Source: an uncultured Prochlorococcus sp. (GTDB taxonomy: Bacteria; Cyanobacteriota; Cyanobacteriia; PCC-6307; Cyanobiaceae). From it: a DNA stretch of 64,000 bases. The position numbers and the translations under genes were made by a program. Below, one piece after another: positions 26,849-34,797 of this stretch. Every line of letters begins with the position of its first letter. Position 1 is the first letter of the stretch. The notes under the pieces were generated by a model that searched no databases, was not told the origin of the DNA, and worked only from the letters and a program-made list of their open reading frames with translations. Location of the stretch: assembly GCA_902518475.1 (NCBI GenBank), contig CABYGI010000001.1:1-64000 (forward strand). Reading direction: 5' to 3'.

Positions 26849-27232
26849 ATGAAAATACTTTTTTTAACAATTTTAATTTGTACAAGCTTTTTATTCCCTT
26901 CTTCATCATTTGCCTCACATATAGAACTAAAACCTTGTGTAGAGATTGCTCATTGTGTACGAGAAGAATGGGAGGTTAATAATATTGAGAAACCTTTTGA
27001 AGAGATTAAAACATTTATCGAAAACACTCCAAGAACTGAGATTGTAGAAATAGATGGCGATTATCTTCATGCTGAGGCAACCAGTAAATGGATGAAGTAT
27101 GTAGACGACTTAGAAGTATCCTTTCTACCTGAATCAAACATCTTATCAATAAGATCAGAATCAAGAGTTGGAGAAAGTGATTTGGGAGTGAATCAAAAAA
27201 GAGTTGATTTACTAAAATCTAAAATGTTTTAA
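26849..27232 (+). CDS. DUF1499 secreted protein
   Basis: 127 residues, signal peptide ending SFASH (about residue 23). The mature part matches DUF1499: a RTEIVEIDGDYLHAEATSKWMKYVDDLEV core and the ending SRVGESDLGVNQKRVDLL (quoted cores shortened: DGDYLHAEATS, SRVGESDLGVN). These lipoprotein-like proteins occur in cyanobacteria and plastids with no proven role. Confidence 0.85.
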   Translation: MKILFLTILICTSFLFPSSSFASHIELKPCVEIAHCVREEWEVNNIEKPFEEIKTFIENTPRTEIVEIDGDYLHAEATSKWMKYVDDLEVSFLPESNILSIRSESRVGESDLGVNQKRVDLLKSKMF

Positions 27233-27371
27233 GATAAAAAGTAAAAAAAATAATTTATTTTTATTGTTTTTTGTATAACTTTTCAATTTTAAAAAAAAAT
27301 TAGCAGATAAAAAAGTGATAATTGTCATCATGCCTTGATAATGGCAAATTTATTATATTTTCTCTGAAAAG

Positions 27372-27656
27372 ATGATCATAAATTTTATATATTTATTGTT
27401 ATCTAGTTTTGTTTTTTTCTGGTTTTATATAAATATTAAAAAAAATGGAGTTAAATGGATAATCAAAGGTCTTTTGCAAATTGGAATATTGGTATTATTC
27501 ATTGGAGGGTTTTTCAAAATATTTTTCACCTTACCCCCTAATTTATTTATAAAAATATTTTTTCTTATTATTTATACATGGTGCACTGTTGGAATAAATG
27601 TAAATTTCATGATCCCTTTGATTAGTTTGATTGACCAAAAAATAGTAAATAAATAA
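27372..27656 (+). CDS. Small three-helix membrane protein, unknown
   Basis: 94 residues with helices at about 2-19, 33-53 and 60-90. The rest is Asn/Lys rich. No family recognised. Upstream (27315-27335) is an imperfect inverted repeat containing TGATAATTGTCATCA, which resembles a degenerate Fur-type box. Confidence 0.5.
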   Translation: MIINFIYLLLSSFVFFWFYINIKKNGVKWIIKGLLQIGILVLFIGGFFKIFFTLPPNLFIKIFFLIIYTWCTVGINVNFMIPLISLIDQKIVNK

Positions 27657-27746
27657 AACTAAAATATGCCTTAATTCTCAGTACAAAAATAAATCTATTT
27701 CCTTAATCTGCAATATTAAAATTTATAGGATTTATTTTTTTTCTTT

Positions 27747-27842
27747 TTAAAGTCTCTTCCTTATATACCTAGTATTTAATGCCAACTCTGTCATTACATA
27801 TATTCCAAATAAAAGAATGATTATTCCAATAAAGTATTTCAT
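27747..27842 (-). CDS. Tiny membrane peptide, unknown
   Basis: 31 residues, MKYFIGIIILLFGIYVMTEL then a basic tail. One membrane helix. Located 30 bases downstream of the OsmC gene on the same strand. Could be real or chance. Confidence 0.3.
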   Translation of the reverse strand: MKYFIGIIILLFGIYVMTELALNTRYIRKRL

Positions 27843-27872
27843 TATTTTTTATGTAATTACTATTTTTGAGAT

Positions 27873-28280
27873 TTATTCATGATGCCAACTAATTTTAATA
27901 TCTATTTCTTGAGATAAATTTCTTGTAACTGGACATTCTTTGGAAGCTTTTTTCAAAAAATCAATAGTTTCATTAGAAGTGCTCTCTGGTATGAAAATAT
28001 CTATTATTAGTTCTTTTATCTTCCTCTCGCTATTTCGTGTCATTACTTTTTCAATATTTAAATATATACCTTTCAAATCAAATCCTTTCGATTTGGCTTT
28101 GATTGCCATGATAGTTAGCAGGCAAGTACCTAGAGATGTTGCTAATAAATCAGTTGGGGAAAAACTTTCACCTTTACCGCAGTGATCTAAAGGTGCATCA
28201 GTTCTAATAAGACTTCCAGATTGTAGATGAATAGCCTCACAGTTTAAATTTCCTAAATAAGAACATTTAACTTTAGTCAT
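27873..28280 (-). CDS. OsmC/Ohr-family protein
   Basis: 135 residues with the two redox Cys in SLGTCLLTIMA and KECPVTRNL, plus FSPTDLLATSLG typical of OsmC-like proteins (YhfA/OsmC branch). The family reduces organic hydroperoxides through the Cys pair. It stands alone among small hypothetical genes. Confidence 0.88.
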   Translation of the reverse strand: MTKVKCSYLGNLNCEAIHLQSGSLIRTDAPLDHCGKGESFSPTDLLATSLGTCLLTIMAIKAKSKGFDLKGIYLNIEKVMTRNSERKIKELIIDIFIPESTSNETIDFLKKASKECPVTRNLSQEIDIKISWHHE

Positions 28281-28405
28281 TTTAAATAAATTAAATTAGG
28301 AAAATATTATTAATAAAAAATTATGGAACATAAAAGATTATTGATGAGAAAATTTTTTTGCATATTAGTGGAGTATTAAGGAAATTCATCATTCAAGTTT
28401 TGAAA

Positions 28406-28648
28406 TCAGTTTTTATATCCATATTCCTCTAAGCAATACTCAATTAATTCAATTGATTTATTAAGAGTTCTTTTATTTTTATTTTCTAAATCGAAACATT
28501 CATTTAAAACACGTATAGATTCATTTAAGAATGATTCTTCTTTATTTTTTATATTTTTAACTTGATTTATATAAATTAATTTTTTAATCCCAATTAGGGA
28601 AAATATGATTATTGATATTGTAAAAATTGCTATTTTGAATTTATTCAT
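28406..28648 (-). CDS. Small membrane-anchored protein, unknown
   Basis: 80 residues; helix at about 5-25, then a polar helical part with SIRVLNECFDLENK and IEYCLEEYGYKN. Two Cys in the outer part. No family recognised. Confidence 0.5.
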   Translation of the reverse strand: MNKFKIAIFTISIIIFSLIGIKKLIYINQVKNIKNKEESFLNESIRVLNECFDLENKNKRTLNKSIELIEYCLEEYGYKN

Positions 28649-28712
28649 ACAATTAGTTATTACAAATATTTTAATTTACTTAATATCTAAAAACTTTACA
28701 TAGCTTATAGAA

Positions 28713-28814
28713 CTAAGTAATTACATATGTAGCTGCTGTTATTGCTATGGCAGTAATTGAAATGAAGATGTATGGAACAACCTTTAAAGGTATATATAGA
28801 TTATTTTTAGACAT
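28713..28814 (-). CDS. Single-helix small membrane protein, unknown
   Basis: 33 residues, MSKNNLYIPLKVVPYIFISI then TAIAITAATYVIT. The composition (small residues, Pro before the helix) resembles tiny photosystem or cytochrome subunits, but I cannot match it to a named one. Confidence 0.45.
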   Translation of the reverse strand: MSKNNLYIPLKVVPYIFISITAIAITAATYVIT

Positions 28815-28929
28815 AACTAGAACCTTTATACAAATAATTACATTTCCTTTAAACTTTATAAGTCTTCAAATATACAAATTAATTTTCTTTGTATAAATTC
28901 AATCCTTTTAAAGATTAACAAATTTATAT

Positions 28930-29136
28930 TCATTGAATTTTCATTAAATAAAGTATCTCTAAATCTTGTCTTGAGTCTGATATTTTTCTTTTTAAAAAGA
29001 TTAATTCTTCTTGGCTTATTTTTGATTCTTTTATCATCAATTCTGCTTGTTCAATAGCATGTTCTATATTTCTAATTTTAATATCTCTTATTGAGGGATC
29101 ATCTTTACATGCTTTTTTAGTATTTGCATCTAACAT
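28930..29136 (-). CDS. Small helical protein, unknown
   Basis: 68 residues, no signal or membrane helix. Acidic/basic heptad-like pattern (IRNIEHAIEQAELMIKESK, then LIFLKRKISDSRQDLEIL) suggests a helical hairpin or coiled coil. Unrecognised. Confidence 0.5.
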   Translation of the reverse strand: MLDANTKKACKDDPSIRDIKIRNIEHAIEQAELMIKESKISQEELIFLKRKISDSRQDLEILYLMKIQ

Positions 29137-29189
29137 ATGTACGAAAATATCACCTTGAATATAATCTAATTTAAAACTTCATTATGCTA

Positions 29190-29283
29190 CAACCGCAAAT
29201 TTAATTAAAATAAATTATTATCAAATTAAGAACTTTAACCTTAGCTAACCCTCTCTTCAATTGATCGAGTGGGTTTTTTTTAT
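29190..29283 (+). ncRNA. Candidate small RNA with terminator
   Basis: There is no ORF between 29137 and 29315. A terminator-like hairpin AACCC-T-CTC/GAG-T-GGGTT (29247-29255 with 29267-29275) is followed by eight T. It has no + strand gene in front of it, while TTGAAT and TATGCT upstream (around 29155 and 29182) could be a promoter. A short RNA of about 90 nt is the simple explanation; the sequence matches no family I know. Confidence 0.35.
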
Positions 29284-29315
29284 GGTGTAATATACTCCTA
29301 GCATTTACTATTAAT

Positions 29316-29690
29316 TTGGAAGATTCAAAACTTAATCCTGAGGAAAATAATTCAATCGAATCGTCCCCCAATTTGAATGAAGACAATAAAGATCTTAATG
29401 AGGGGAATAAAAAAGAAGCAAATGTTAAGGCATTTACTGAATTTCTAGAGAAAGCAAGTAATCAAGATTCTTCAGAAGAAAAAGTAAAACTTGATTCTGA
29501 GCCACAAAAACTAAAAATTGACAAATCACTTTTTAAAAGATTTCTTAATAATGGATTTGATGGCATTTCAACTAATCCAAACTATAAAATGTTGGCATTA
29601 TTAATAGTCCTTTTAATTAATCTGTCTCTATTTTTTGTAATTGGCAATATGGGTAAAGCGTTTTTAAGAAATGCAGGAATTATGGGTTAA
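29316..29690 (+). CDS. Membrane protein with long acidic N-terminal region, unknown
   Basis: 124 residues, TTG start 33 bases after the terminator. Residues 1-75 are acidic, Asn/Lys/Glu-rich and probably disordered (KLNPEENNSIESSPNLNED); one helix at about 92-112 and the end FLRNAGIMG. The TTG start is the only reasonable one. Function unknown. Confidence 0.6.
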   Translation: MEDSKLNPEENNSIESSPNLNEDNKDLNEGNKKEANVKAFTEFLEKASNQDSSEEKVKLDSEPQKLKIDKSLFKRFLNNGFDGISTNPNYKMLALLIVLLINLSLFFVIGNMGKAFLRNAGIMG

Positions 29691-29786
29691 AAATTATTTA
29701 TTTCTTTTTGGATATTCATCTTTACAATTTTGATTCTTCAAATGAAACTGTGATATTTTCTTGTCAAATTAATATTTTAATAAAAT

Positions 29787-29948
29787 TTGGATAATCAAGA
29801 GCCAGAAAATCCAGTAGTTTATCTTTCTAATTTAGTCAAGAAATTAGATGTAAAAAACAGAAATGGTTTAGTAGCCTTAGCAATAGTAAACCTTGTAGTG
29901 ATTCTTTTATTTAAATTTTATTTGAAAGGATCTGGATTATTATCTTGA
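29787..29948 (+). CDS. Small membrane protein, unknown
   Basis: 53 residues, TTG start, polar first half (DNQEPENPVVYLSNLVKK) and one helix at about 30-45. It resembles a shortened version of the design of the 29316 protein (polar head, C-terminal helix). No family recognised. Confidence 0.45.
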   Translation: MDNQEPENPVVYLSNLVKKLDVKNRNGLVALAIVNLVVILLFKFYLKGSGLLS

Positions 29949-29981
29949 ATTTAACTGCTGGTAGTATTTTCAGTGTTTTAA

Positions 29982-30752
29982 TTAATCATTAGAGACTGAA
30001 TTTGAATTCAACAAGGAAATTGAAGGCCTTATATAAATAAAAATAGACCCATACATATCCTGCATAATTCTCATTTCATCGTCTAAATATACAATTGAAA
30101 CCTGGCAATTTGGAGATTCTTTATTCCAAGGTAACTTATTCCATACCTCTTTAACTGGATACCATCTATCCATCAGTAAATCACTAAATAATGGAATATT
30201 ATTAAGTCCATCAACTTTGGAAACTTTTGTCTTTTGTAGGTTCATATCAAGTAAATTATTTCTTAAAACTAAATCACTTGCTAGAGTTATTACTCTTCCA
30301 CCAAAAGTAGGCAATAGTTTGAACCAACCTAAGATAGGAATAGTTGTAAGTCCAAATATTGTAGTGTCAAAAGTGGATATAAATTCTTTTTTTTCAAAAT
30401 CAATCTTTTGAGCAATTCTCCCAATAGTTGATATGCCAAAGGATCCTACTTGCAATTGATGTAATTTAAAAAAAAGATTACTTTTAAATTCATCATTTAA
30501 TGCCTTTTCAATAGCAAGGAAGAAAGGAGAACTTCGAAATAATTCAACATTAGAAAAAATCAATTCCCACTCTCCAGACAATAAATTTTCTGATATTTCA
30601 AAACTAAAGTCTTTAAGAGCATCAATCAATTCATCCATTTCATTAGCTTTTTCCTCATACATAGGAGAAATTAATTTATTTAATCTTTGCCCTCTATCTG
30701 TAACAGCGGCTATTTTATATATATTTGACTTTATCTCTCCAATTTCTTTCAT
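29982..30752 (-). CDS. PAP/fibrillin family protein
   Basis: 256 residues. The motifs LSGEWELIFSNVELFRSSPFF and the C-terminal RWYPVKEVWNKLPW/DDEMRIMQDMYGSIFIYIR follow the plastid-lipid-associated protein (fibrillin) pattern, with the final strand of the lipocalin-like barrel. Cyanobacterial fibrillins bind lipids at thylakoids and protect photosystems under stress. A second shorter member is encoded at 33168-33710. Confidence 0.82.
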   Translation of the reverse strand: MKEIGEIKSNIYKIAAVTDRGQRLNKLISPMYEEKANEMDELIDALKDFSFEISENLLSGEWELIFSNVELFRSSPFFLAIEKALNDEFKSNLFFKLHQLQVGSFGISTIGRIAQKIDFEKKEFISTFDTTIFGLTTIPILGWFKLLPTFGGRVITLASDLVLRNNLLDMNLQKTKVSKVDGLNNIPLFSDLLMDRWYPVKEVWNKLPWNKESPNCQVSIVYLDDEMRIMQDMYGSIFIYIRPSISLLNSNSVSND

Positions 30753-30837
30753 AACTCCAATACAAGAAATACTAATTAATCTTAGGAATTTAATTTGATG
30801 TTGACGGCAATTTTAATAATGCTGGTAATAAAATCAA

Positions 30838-31020
30838 TTAATATTCTCCCCACCTTTTACCAATATCAAAACCCCATTCGGTGGTTAATCTAATTACTTC
30901 ATCATGATTCTTGCATTTTGAAAGAGATAACTTTTTACTAGGATTATTTTTTATTAGCTCAGCAATTTGATTTAGTTGCTCTATTTTTTTTAGAAAATTA
31001 CTTAGATCTTTATCTGACAT
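30838..31020 (-). CDS. Nif11-like short protein
   Basis: 60 residues: MSDKDLSNFLKKIEQLNQI then a loop, then EVIRLTTEWGFDIGKRWGEY. The helix-loop-helix with a C-terminal Gly-Phe-x-Ile matches the Nif11-like leader family. In Prochlorococcus such domains occur both as leaders of lanthipeptide precursors and as stand-alone proteins. No Cys/Ser/Thr-rich core peptide follows, so this one seems to be stand-alone. Confidence 0.65.
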   Translation of the reverse strand: MSDKDLSNFLKKIEQLNQIAELIKNNPSKKLSLSKCKNHDEVIRLTTEWGFDIGKRWGEY

Positions 31021-31024
31021 TTAT

Positions 31025-31132
31025 CTAGGAAGTAAATTTTTGATCATAAGTAAATATGTAATAAAGAACCCAGGCAACACCAATAATCAGGATTGCAATC
31101 ATTATATTTACTGACCAAACTACTTCTATCAT
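31025..31132 (-). CDS. Single-helix small membrane protein, unknown
   Basis: 35 residues, MIEVVWSVNIMIAILIIGVAW, then LYYIFTYDQKFTS. One helix. Its stop codon lies 4 bases upstream of the Nif11-like gene start, so they may be co-transcribed. Confidence 0.45.
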   Translation of the reverse strand: MIEVVWSVNIMIAILIIGVAWVLYYIFTYDQKFTS

Positions 31133-31256
31133 GTTATTTTTTATATATTTTTAATATATCCAAAATTTAAACCAAATTAACCGTTAATTATTTAAATCTA
31201 GAACAATACACTATTACTACTAATTATATAAAATAGTCTTAAATAGTTTAAAAATA

Positions 31257-31436
31257 ATGGGAGAAGCTAAGAGAAGGGAAGAGTTAGGCTTACCACCAAG
31301 AGAAAAGAAAAAGGAAAAACAAATATCGAAAAATCAACTAAACAAAATTTTAAATAAATATCCTTATTTACCTTTCATTTTAGGTTTTTCATTACTTGCA
31401 ATATTAATTATCGATTTAGTTAATTACTACAAATAG
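31257..31436 (+). CDS. DUF2839 protein
   Basis: 59 residues beginning MGEAKRREELGLPPREKKK, the characteristic start of DUF2839, and ending with one membrane helix (about 38-55). This small cyanobacterial family has no known role. Confidence 0.8.
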   Translation: MGEAKRREELGLPPREKKKEKQISKNQLNKILNKYPYLPFILGFSLLAILIIDLVNYYK

Positions 31437-31522
31437 ATATATAAAAAAGGGGATACTTTTAGCAGAAGAGAAGATTATCTTCGCAATTGTGAAATTATTT
31501 TTCCATAATAAAAATAAAACTC

Positions 31523-31708
31523 ATGAAACCGATTAACACCTCATGCGCCTTAATTTTAGGGGTACTAACTTTGTTTTCAATATCTAATGCAAATGCAGCT
31601 GGTTGCAGTTCACATACTGAGAAGAAGGTAGAAATTAAATGCTTGTCTGATGATAAAGAATGTATAGAAGCTAAAGAAAAAGAATCACTATACAAAGTTG
31701 AGGCCTAA
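31523..31708 (+). CDS. Secreted small Cys protein, unknown
   Basis: 61 residues with a clean signal peptide ending ANAAG (about 26) and a short mature part with Cys in GCSSHTEKK, IKCLSDDKEC. Stop TAA is directly followed by the ATG of the next gene, so the two are coupled. Confidence 0.6.
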   Translation: MKPINTSCALILGVLTLFSISNANAAGCSSHTEKKVEIKCLSDDKECIEAKEKESLYKVEA

Positions 31709-32011
31709 ATGTTCGATAATCTTGGAACTGCTCTAGTACAGGCATTTGGCTTCTTTGCTGTTTTTGGTTTTTTTGTATATCAAACTTTATTCGCAGATAG
31801 AAAACCCAAAAATTCAAAGTCAAATCTTAAAAAAACAAAGATTTCCGATACAAAAGAATCAATTAAAAAAGAACCTAAAAAGGGCTTATTTAAAAGAAAA
31901 TCTAAACCTGTTGAAGAGAATTTACCAGTCCAAAAAAAAGGATTATTTGGGAGAAAAAAAGAAGTTATTAAAGAAGAGATTAAACCAAAGAAAAAAGGTT
32001 GGTTTAAATAG
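31709..32011 (+). CDS. Membrane-anchored Lys-rich protein with repeated GLF-RK motif
   Basis: 100 residues: an N-terminal helix (about 8-28) and a highly basic tail. The tail repeats a short unit: PKKGLFKRKSK, QKKGLFGRKKE, PKKKGWFK. These aromatic-basic units may bind membranes or nucleic acid. The ATG follows the preceding stop codon with no gap. Confidence 0.6.
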   Translation: MFDNLGTALVQAFGFFAVFGFFVYQTLFADRKPKNSKSNLKKTKISDTKESIKKEPKKGLFKRKSKPVEENLPVQKKGLFGRKKEVIKEEIKPKKKGWFK

Positions 32012-32097
32012 GTAAAGGTACTTAAACTCTATTTTGATATCTTTTATACAAAAAATATTTTTAGTAACTTTATAATTTATGGTAGATAATTATTAAA

Positions 32098-32232
32098 ATG
32101 AATCATAGAGAAATCACAAAAAAATATAGTGAGTTACTCAACAAGGCTGAGTTTGCTACTGGCCGTAAGGAAGTTGTAGGTCTTTTAAAAAAAGCTGCCA
32201 AATTGAAATCTCAGATTGAAATCAACTATTAG
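32098..32232 (+). CDS. Small helical protein, unknown
   Basis: 44 residues, MNHREITKKYSELLNKAEFA then TGRKEVVGLLKKAAKLKSQIE. Soluble, basic, two helices. Codon composition is G/C-richer than surrounding spacers, supporting a real gene. Unrecognised. Confidence 0.55.
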   Translation: MNHREITKKYSELLNKAEFATGRKEVVGLLKKAAKLKSQIEINY

Positions 32233-32304
32233 TTTAATTCTAAATGTAAAAAATTTTTTTAAATAAGTTTTTACATGAGATAATCTGCTTAGATTATTTC
32301 TAAT

Positions 32305-32484
32305 ATGAATAAAAAAGGTTATACAACCGAAAGCGGCGGTAGACAAAATGGTTTTGCAATTGAACCAGAAATTAACCCCATATCAGAAGGCGAATCAAAG
32401 AAATCCATATTTTTATTTATAGGAATATTATTACCTTTTCTAATAGGCGGTTTTTATTATTTAAGGACTTTGAATATATTCTGA
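32305..32484 (+). CDS. Psb34-like photosystem II assembly protein
   Basis: 59 residues. The N-terminus TTESGGRQNGFAIEPEI is close to the Psb34/Hli-type motif (TxDGGRxNNFAxEP), followed by one membrane helix (about 36-55). Psb34 binds CP47 during photosystem II assembly and shares its N-terminal motif with high-light-inducible proteins. It lacks the chlorophyll-binding ExxNGR helix, so it is not an Hli protein. Confidence 0.7.
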   Translation: MNKKGYTTESGGRQNGFAIEPEINPISEGESKKSIFLFIGILLPFLIGGFYYLRTLNIF

Positions 32485-32488
32485 TATT

Positions 32489-32668
32489 TTATAAGCCATT
32501 TTTAGCAATATATTCTTCTGAGCTAACTATATCTTGCATTAAGCTCTCTGATGAAGGATTAAATCCATTTTGCTCTAAAAAGGATTTAACCTTTTCAAAT
32601 TTTTGCTGAATTTTTTTTGTATATGGAGTTGTCATCAAATAATCGTCCTTTTCTGTTGAATAGTTCAT
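32489..32668 (-). CDS. Small soluble protein, unknown
   Basis: 59 residues, MNYSTEKDDYLMTTPYTKKI start; predicted helices, acidic C-terminal half. Met12 (32635) is an alternative start. It ends 4 bases from the Psb34-like stop, convergent. No family recognised. Confidence 0.5.
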   Translation of the reverse strand: MNYSTEKDDYLMTTPYTKKIQQKFEKVKSFLEQNGFNPSSESLMQDIVSSEEYIAKNGL

Positions 32669-32804
32669 TTGATTAAAGGATTACTTTTATATTTAAATTT
32701 TGCAAAATATGCTATTGCTAGTGAAGTTATAAATATTACATAAATAATTTAATAGTAATAAATACTTATAAGTTGCTTGTGTGAGATCGCTACTGTTTGA
32801 TTTT

Positions 32805-33089
32805 TTAAAGAGTACTTATAGTAACTAGTTCCATTAAATCTCTGGACTGAAGATATTTTTGAAATACTTCAGAATAAAACGCTTTTTTAGCAGCAAATTT
32901 TGATTCGAATTCTATTACTAATCCAAGCTGCCCTCCGTCCCATTCATTTGAGGTTGATTCTTGTATCAAATCTCTTTTTACTATTACTCCACCCACAGAT
33001 TTAATCCAAGGTAATACTGTCCTTATATATTCCAGAAATAAATCAGCATTTGGAATTGAAATTTTCTTTAGCCAATAGCTCTTTGTCAT
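32805..33089 (-). CDS. DUF1330 family protein
   Basis: 94 residues from the ATG at 33089. The dimeric alpha-beta barrel pattern with SIPNADLFLEYIRTVLPWI, GGVIVKRD and LVIEFESKFAAKKAFYSEVFQ identifies DUF1330 (EthD-like fold). Function unknown; the family is often linked with stress or heme-type chemistry without proof. Confidence 0.8.
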   Translation of the reverse strand: MTKSYWLKKISIPNADLFLEYIRTVLPWIKSVGGVIVKRDLIQESTSNEWDGGQLGLVIEFESKFAAKKAFYSEVFQKYLQSRDLMELVTISTL

Positions 33090-33167
33090 CAAATCAACAT
33101 ATTCTGGGTAGAATATAGCACAAAGAGGTAAGTATTTATCCTTAGTTATATTTTCAGCGGTTATCAG

Positions 33168-33710
33168 ATGTATTCCGAAGATGATTTATTAAATTTACTT
33201 TTTAAATCTCCAAATTCAGAGAGTATACGTACTATTGCCGAACAACTTGAAATCGGTCATAATTTTTCCTTCAGCAAAAGTAGAAATGATTTAAAGGGAA
33301 TCTGGGAGCTTCGGTGGAGTAGTTCTAATAGTCCTTTTTTAAAATATTCGCCTTTTATTGATAACCTTCAAATTCTTGATCCCTTTAATTTAAATGGTCT
33401 TAATCTACTTAAACCTAGAGGAATAAGATCAATTATTGGTACTGGTATTTTAATAAGACTTAATTATATAAATGAAAAAAAAATTGGGGTCAAATTTACA
33501 CATGCTGGTGTTATAGGTCCTAAATTTGGAAGAAAAAATATAAAGGCTATTAAAGAAATAAATAATGAACAATTAGGGTGGTTAGAAATAACTTATTTAA
33601 GTAATAATCTTAGAATTTGCAGAGGTGATAAAGGAACTTTATTTGTTTTAAGAAAAATTAATTCTTCGACTTTATTCAATAATTTTAAAGAATTTATTAA
33701 AATCTATTAA
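33168..33710 (+). CDS. PAP/fibrillin family protein, short form
   Basis: 180 residues: LKGIWELRWSSSNSPFLKYSP in the first third and LEITYLSNNLRICRGDKGTLFVL near the end are the two fibrillin signatures (cores LKGIWELRWSSS and LRICRGDKGTLFVL). No membrane helix. It likely associates with thylakoid lipids like its larger relative at 29982. Confidence 0.82.
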   Translation: MYSEDDLLNLLFKSPNSESIRTIAEQLEIGHNFSFSKSRNDLKGIWELRWSSSNSPFLKYSPFIDNLQILDPFNLNGLNLLKPRGIRSIIGTGILIRLNYINEKKIGVKFTHAGVIGPKFGRKNIKAIKEINNEQLGWLEITYLSNNLRICRGDKGTLFVLRKINSSTLFNNFKEFIKIY

Positions 33711-33719
33711 TAATATAAA

Positions 33720-34013
33720 TTAATTTTGTATCCAAATAGACTTTAATACGAAATAAATTGGAAAATATTTAAAAGATTCTTTAGGAATTTCATAACTTAA
33801 GAATTTCAGTGCTTCTTCTAACCAGTAACCAATATCAAATCCTAAAAGAATTTTTTCTACAACAAACCAAAATTCTTTATCAAATATAATTCTGAAGTTT
33901 AAGTAAATATATTCCCAATGAAAGTTATTCCAATATTGGGTTAGAAATGAGGATAAAATCAGCCAAAGTGATATAAATAGAAAGCTTTTAAGAAACTTAT
34001 AAAATTTTTTCAT
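33720..34013 (-). CDS. Membrane protein, unknown
   Basis: 97 residues with a helix at about 7-25, aromatic-rich middle (YWNNFHWEYIYLNFRIIF) and no recognised domain. It converges on the fibrillin gene with a nine-base gap. Confidence 0.45.
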   Translation of the reverse strand: MKKFYKFLKSFLFISLWLILSSFLTQYWNNFHWEYIYLNFRIIFDKEFWFVVEKILLGFDIGYWLEEALKFLSYEIPKESFKYFPIYFVLKSIWIQN

Positions 34014-34143
34014 ATACCGGTAACTGTCTTATTGAATTTCAATATCCCTCATTATTATTTGGATCAAATTTTATTTCCATGAAATATATCCAAAAAGATA
34101 TAAAAATATTGGGAAAATAGTAAATTTTTGTGGCGTTAATTAT

Positions 34144-34269
34144 CTATTCTTCTTTTTTTATATTCTGAGCCTTTAAATTTTTATCCTTAAGAAAAAATCC
34201 TAAAAACAGAAAAGCAAAATATATTAGTAAACTTATGACAAAAATTAAAACTACCTTTGAAATATCCAT
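34144..34269 (-). CDS. Small single-helix membrane protein, unknown
   Basis: 41 residues, MDISKVVLIFVISLLIYFAF start with one long helix (4-28), then a Lys-rich tail. No family recognised. Confidence 0.4.
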   Translation of the reverse strand: MDISKVVLIFVISLLIYFAFLFLGFFLKDKNLKAQNIKKEE

Positions 34270-34387
34270 AAATGATTTTTTTAATATAAATTACAGCATT
34301 TTTGGCAAAGTTTAATCAATGGTAAAGATTTTTACTTATCACGATAACGAGCTTCAATTATTAAGCTAATAATATTATTTAAATTAT

Positions 34388-34792
34388 ATGCAAGTAGCTT
34401 TTGCCTGGAGCCTTTGTCTATCAGTTGGAATTGTTTTATTATCAATTATTCCATTAACAATAGGGAGAGTTAAAGCAGGATATTCTGTTGAAAATATGTC
34501 TGCTCCAAGGGCTTTATTCGATGAATTACCTTCATTTGGAAAAAGAGCAGTTTGGTGTCATCAAAATTGTTGGGAAAGTATTTCCCTACATGCACCCGCA
34601 TGTCTTCTTTGTTTGATTACTTTAACTGACTCTAATATTGCAATAATTGCAGCATTGATTCATCCTATTTTTCGTTTTTTATATATTGGTGCATATGTAT
34701 TTAATATCCCAACAGCTAGAGGTTTAATGTGGGCCTCAGGAATTTTTACAACACTTTTACTTTACAAAGAGGGCTTAACACAATTGATATAG
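34388..34792 (+). CDS. MAPEG family membrane protein
   Basis: 134 residues, four hydrophobic helices. The family core is visible: RALFDELPSFGKRAVWCHQNCWES (≤20 core FDELPSFGKRAVWCHQNCWE) and the later HPIFRFLYIGAYVFNIPTAR with Arg-Tyr typical of glutathione-binding MAPEG proteins. The role in picocyanobacteria is unknown. Confidence 0.85.
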   Translation: MQVAFAWSLCLSVGIVLLSIIPLTIGRVKAGYSVENMSAPRALFDELPSFGKRAVWCHQNCWESISLHAPACLLCLITLTDSNIAIIAALIHPIFRFLYIGAYVFNIPTARGLMWASGIFTTLLLYKEGLTQLI

Positions 34793-34797
34793 ACTAT

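Noticed and set aside
30838-31020. A lanthipeptide precursor with core
   Set aside because: The protein stops directly after the Nif11-like part; no Cys/Ser/Thr-rich core or GG cleavage site follows.
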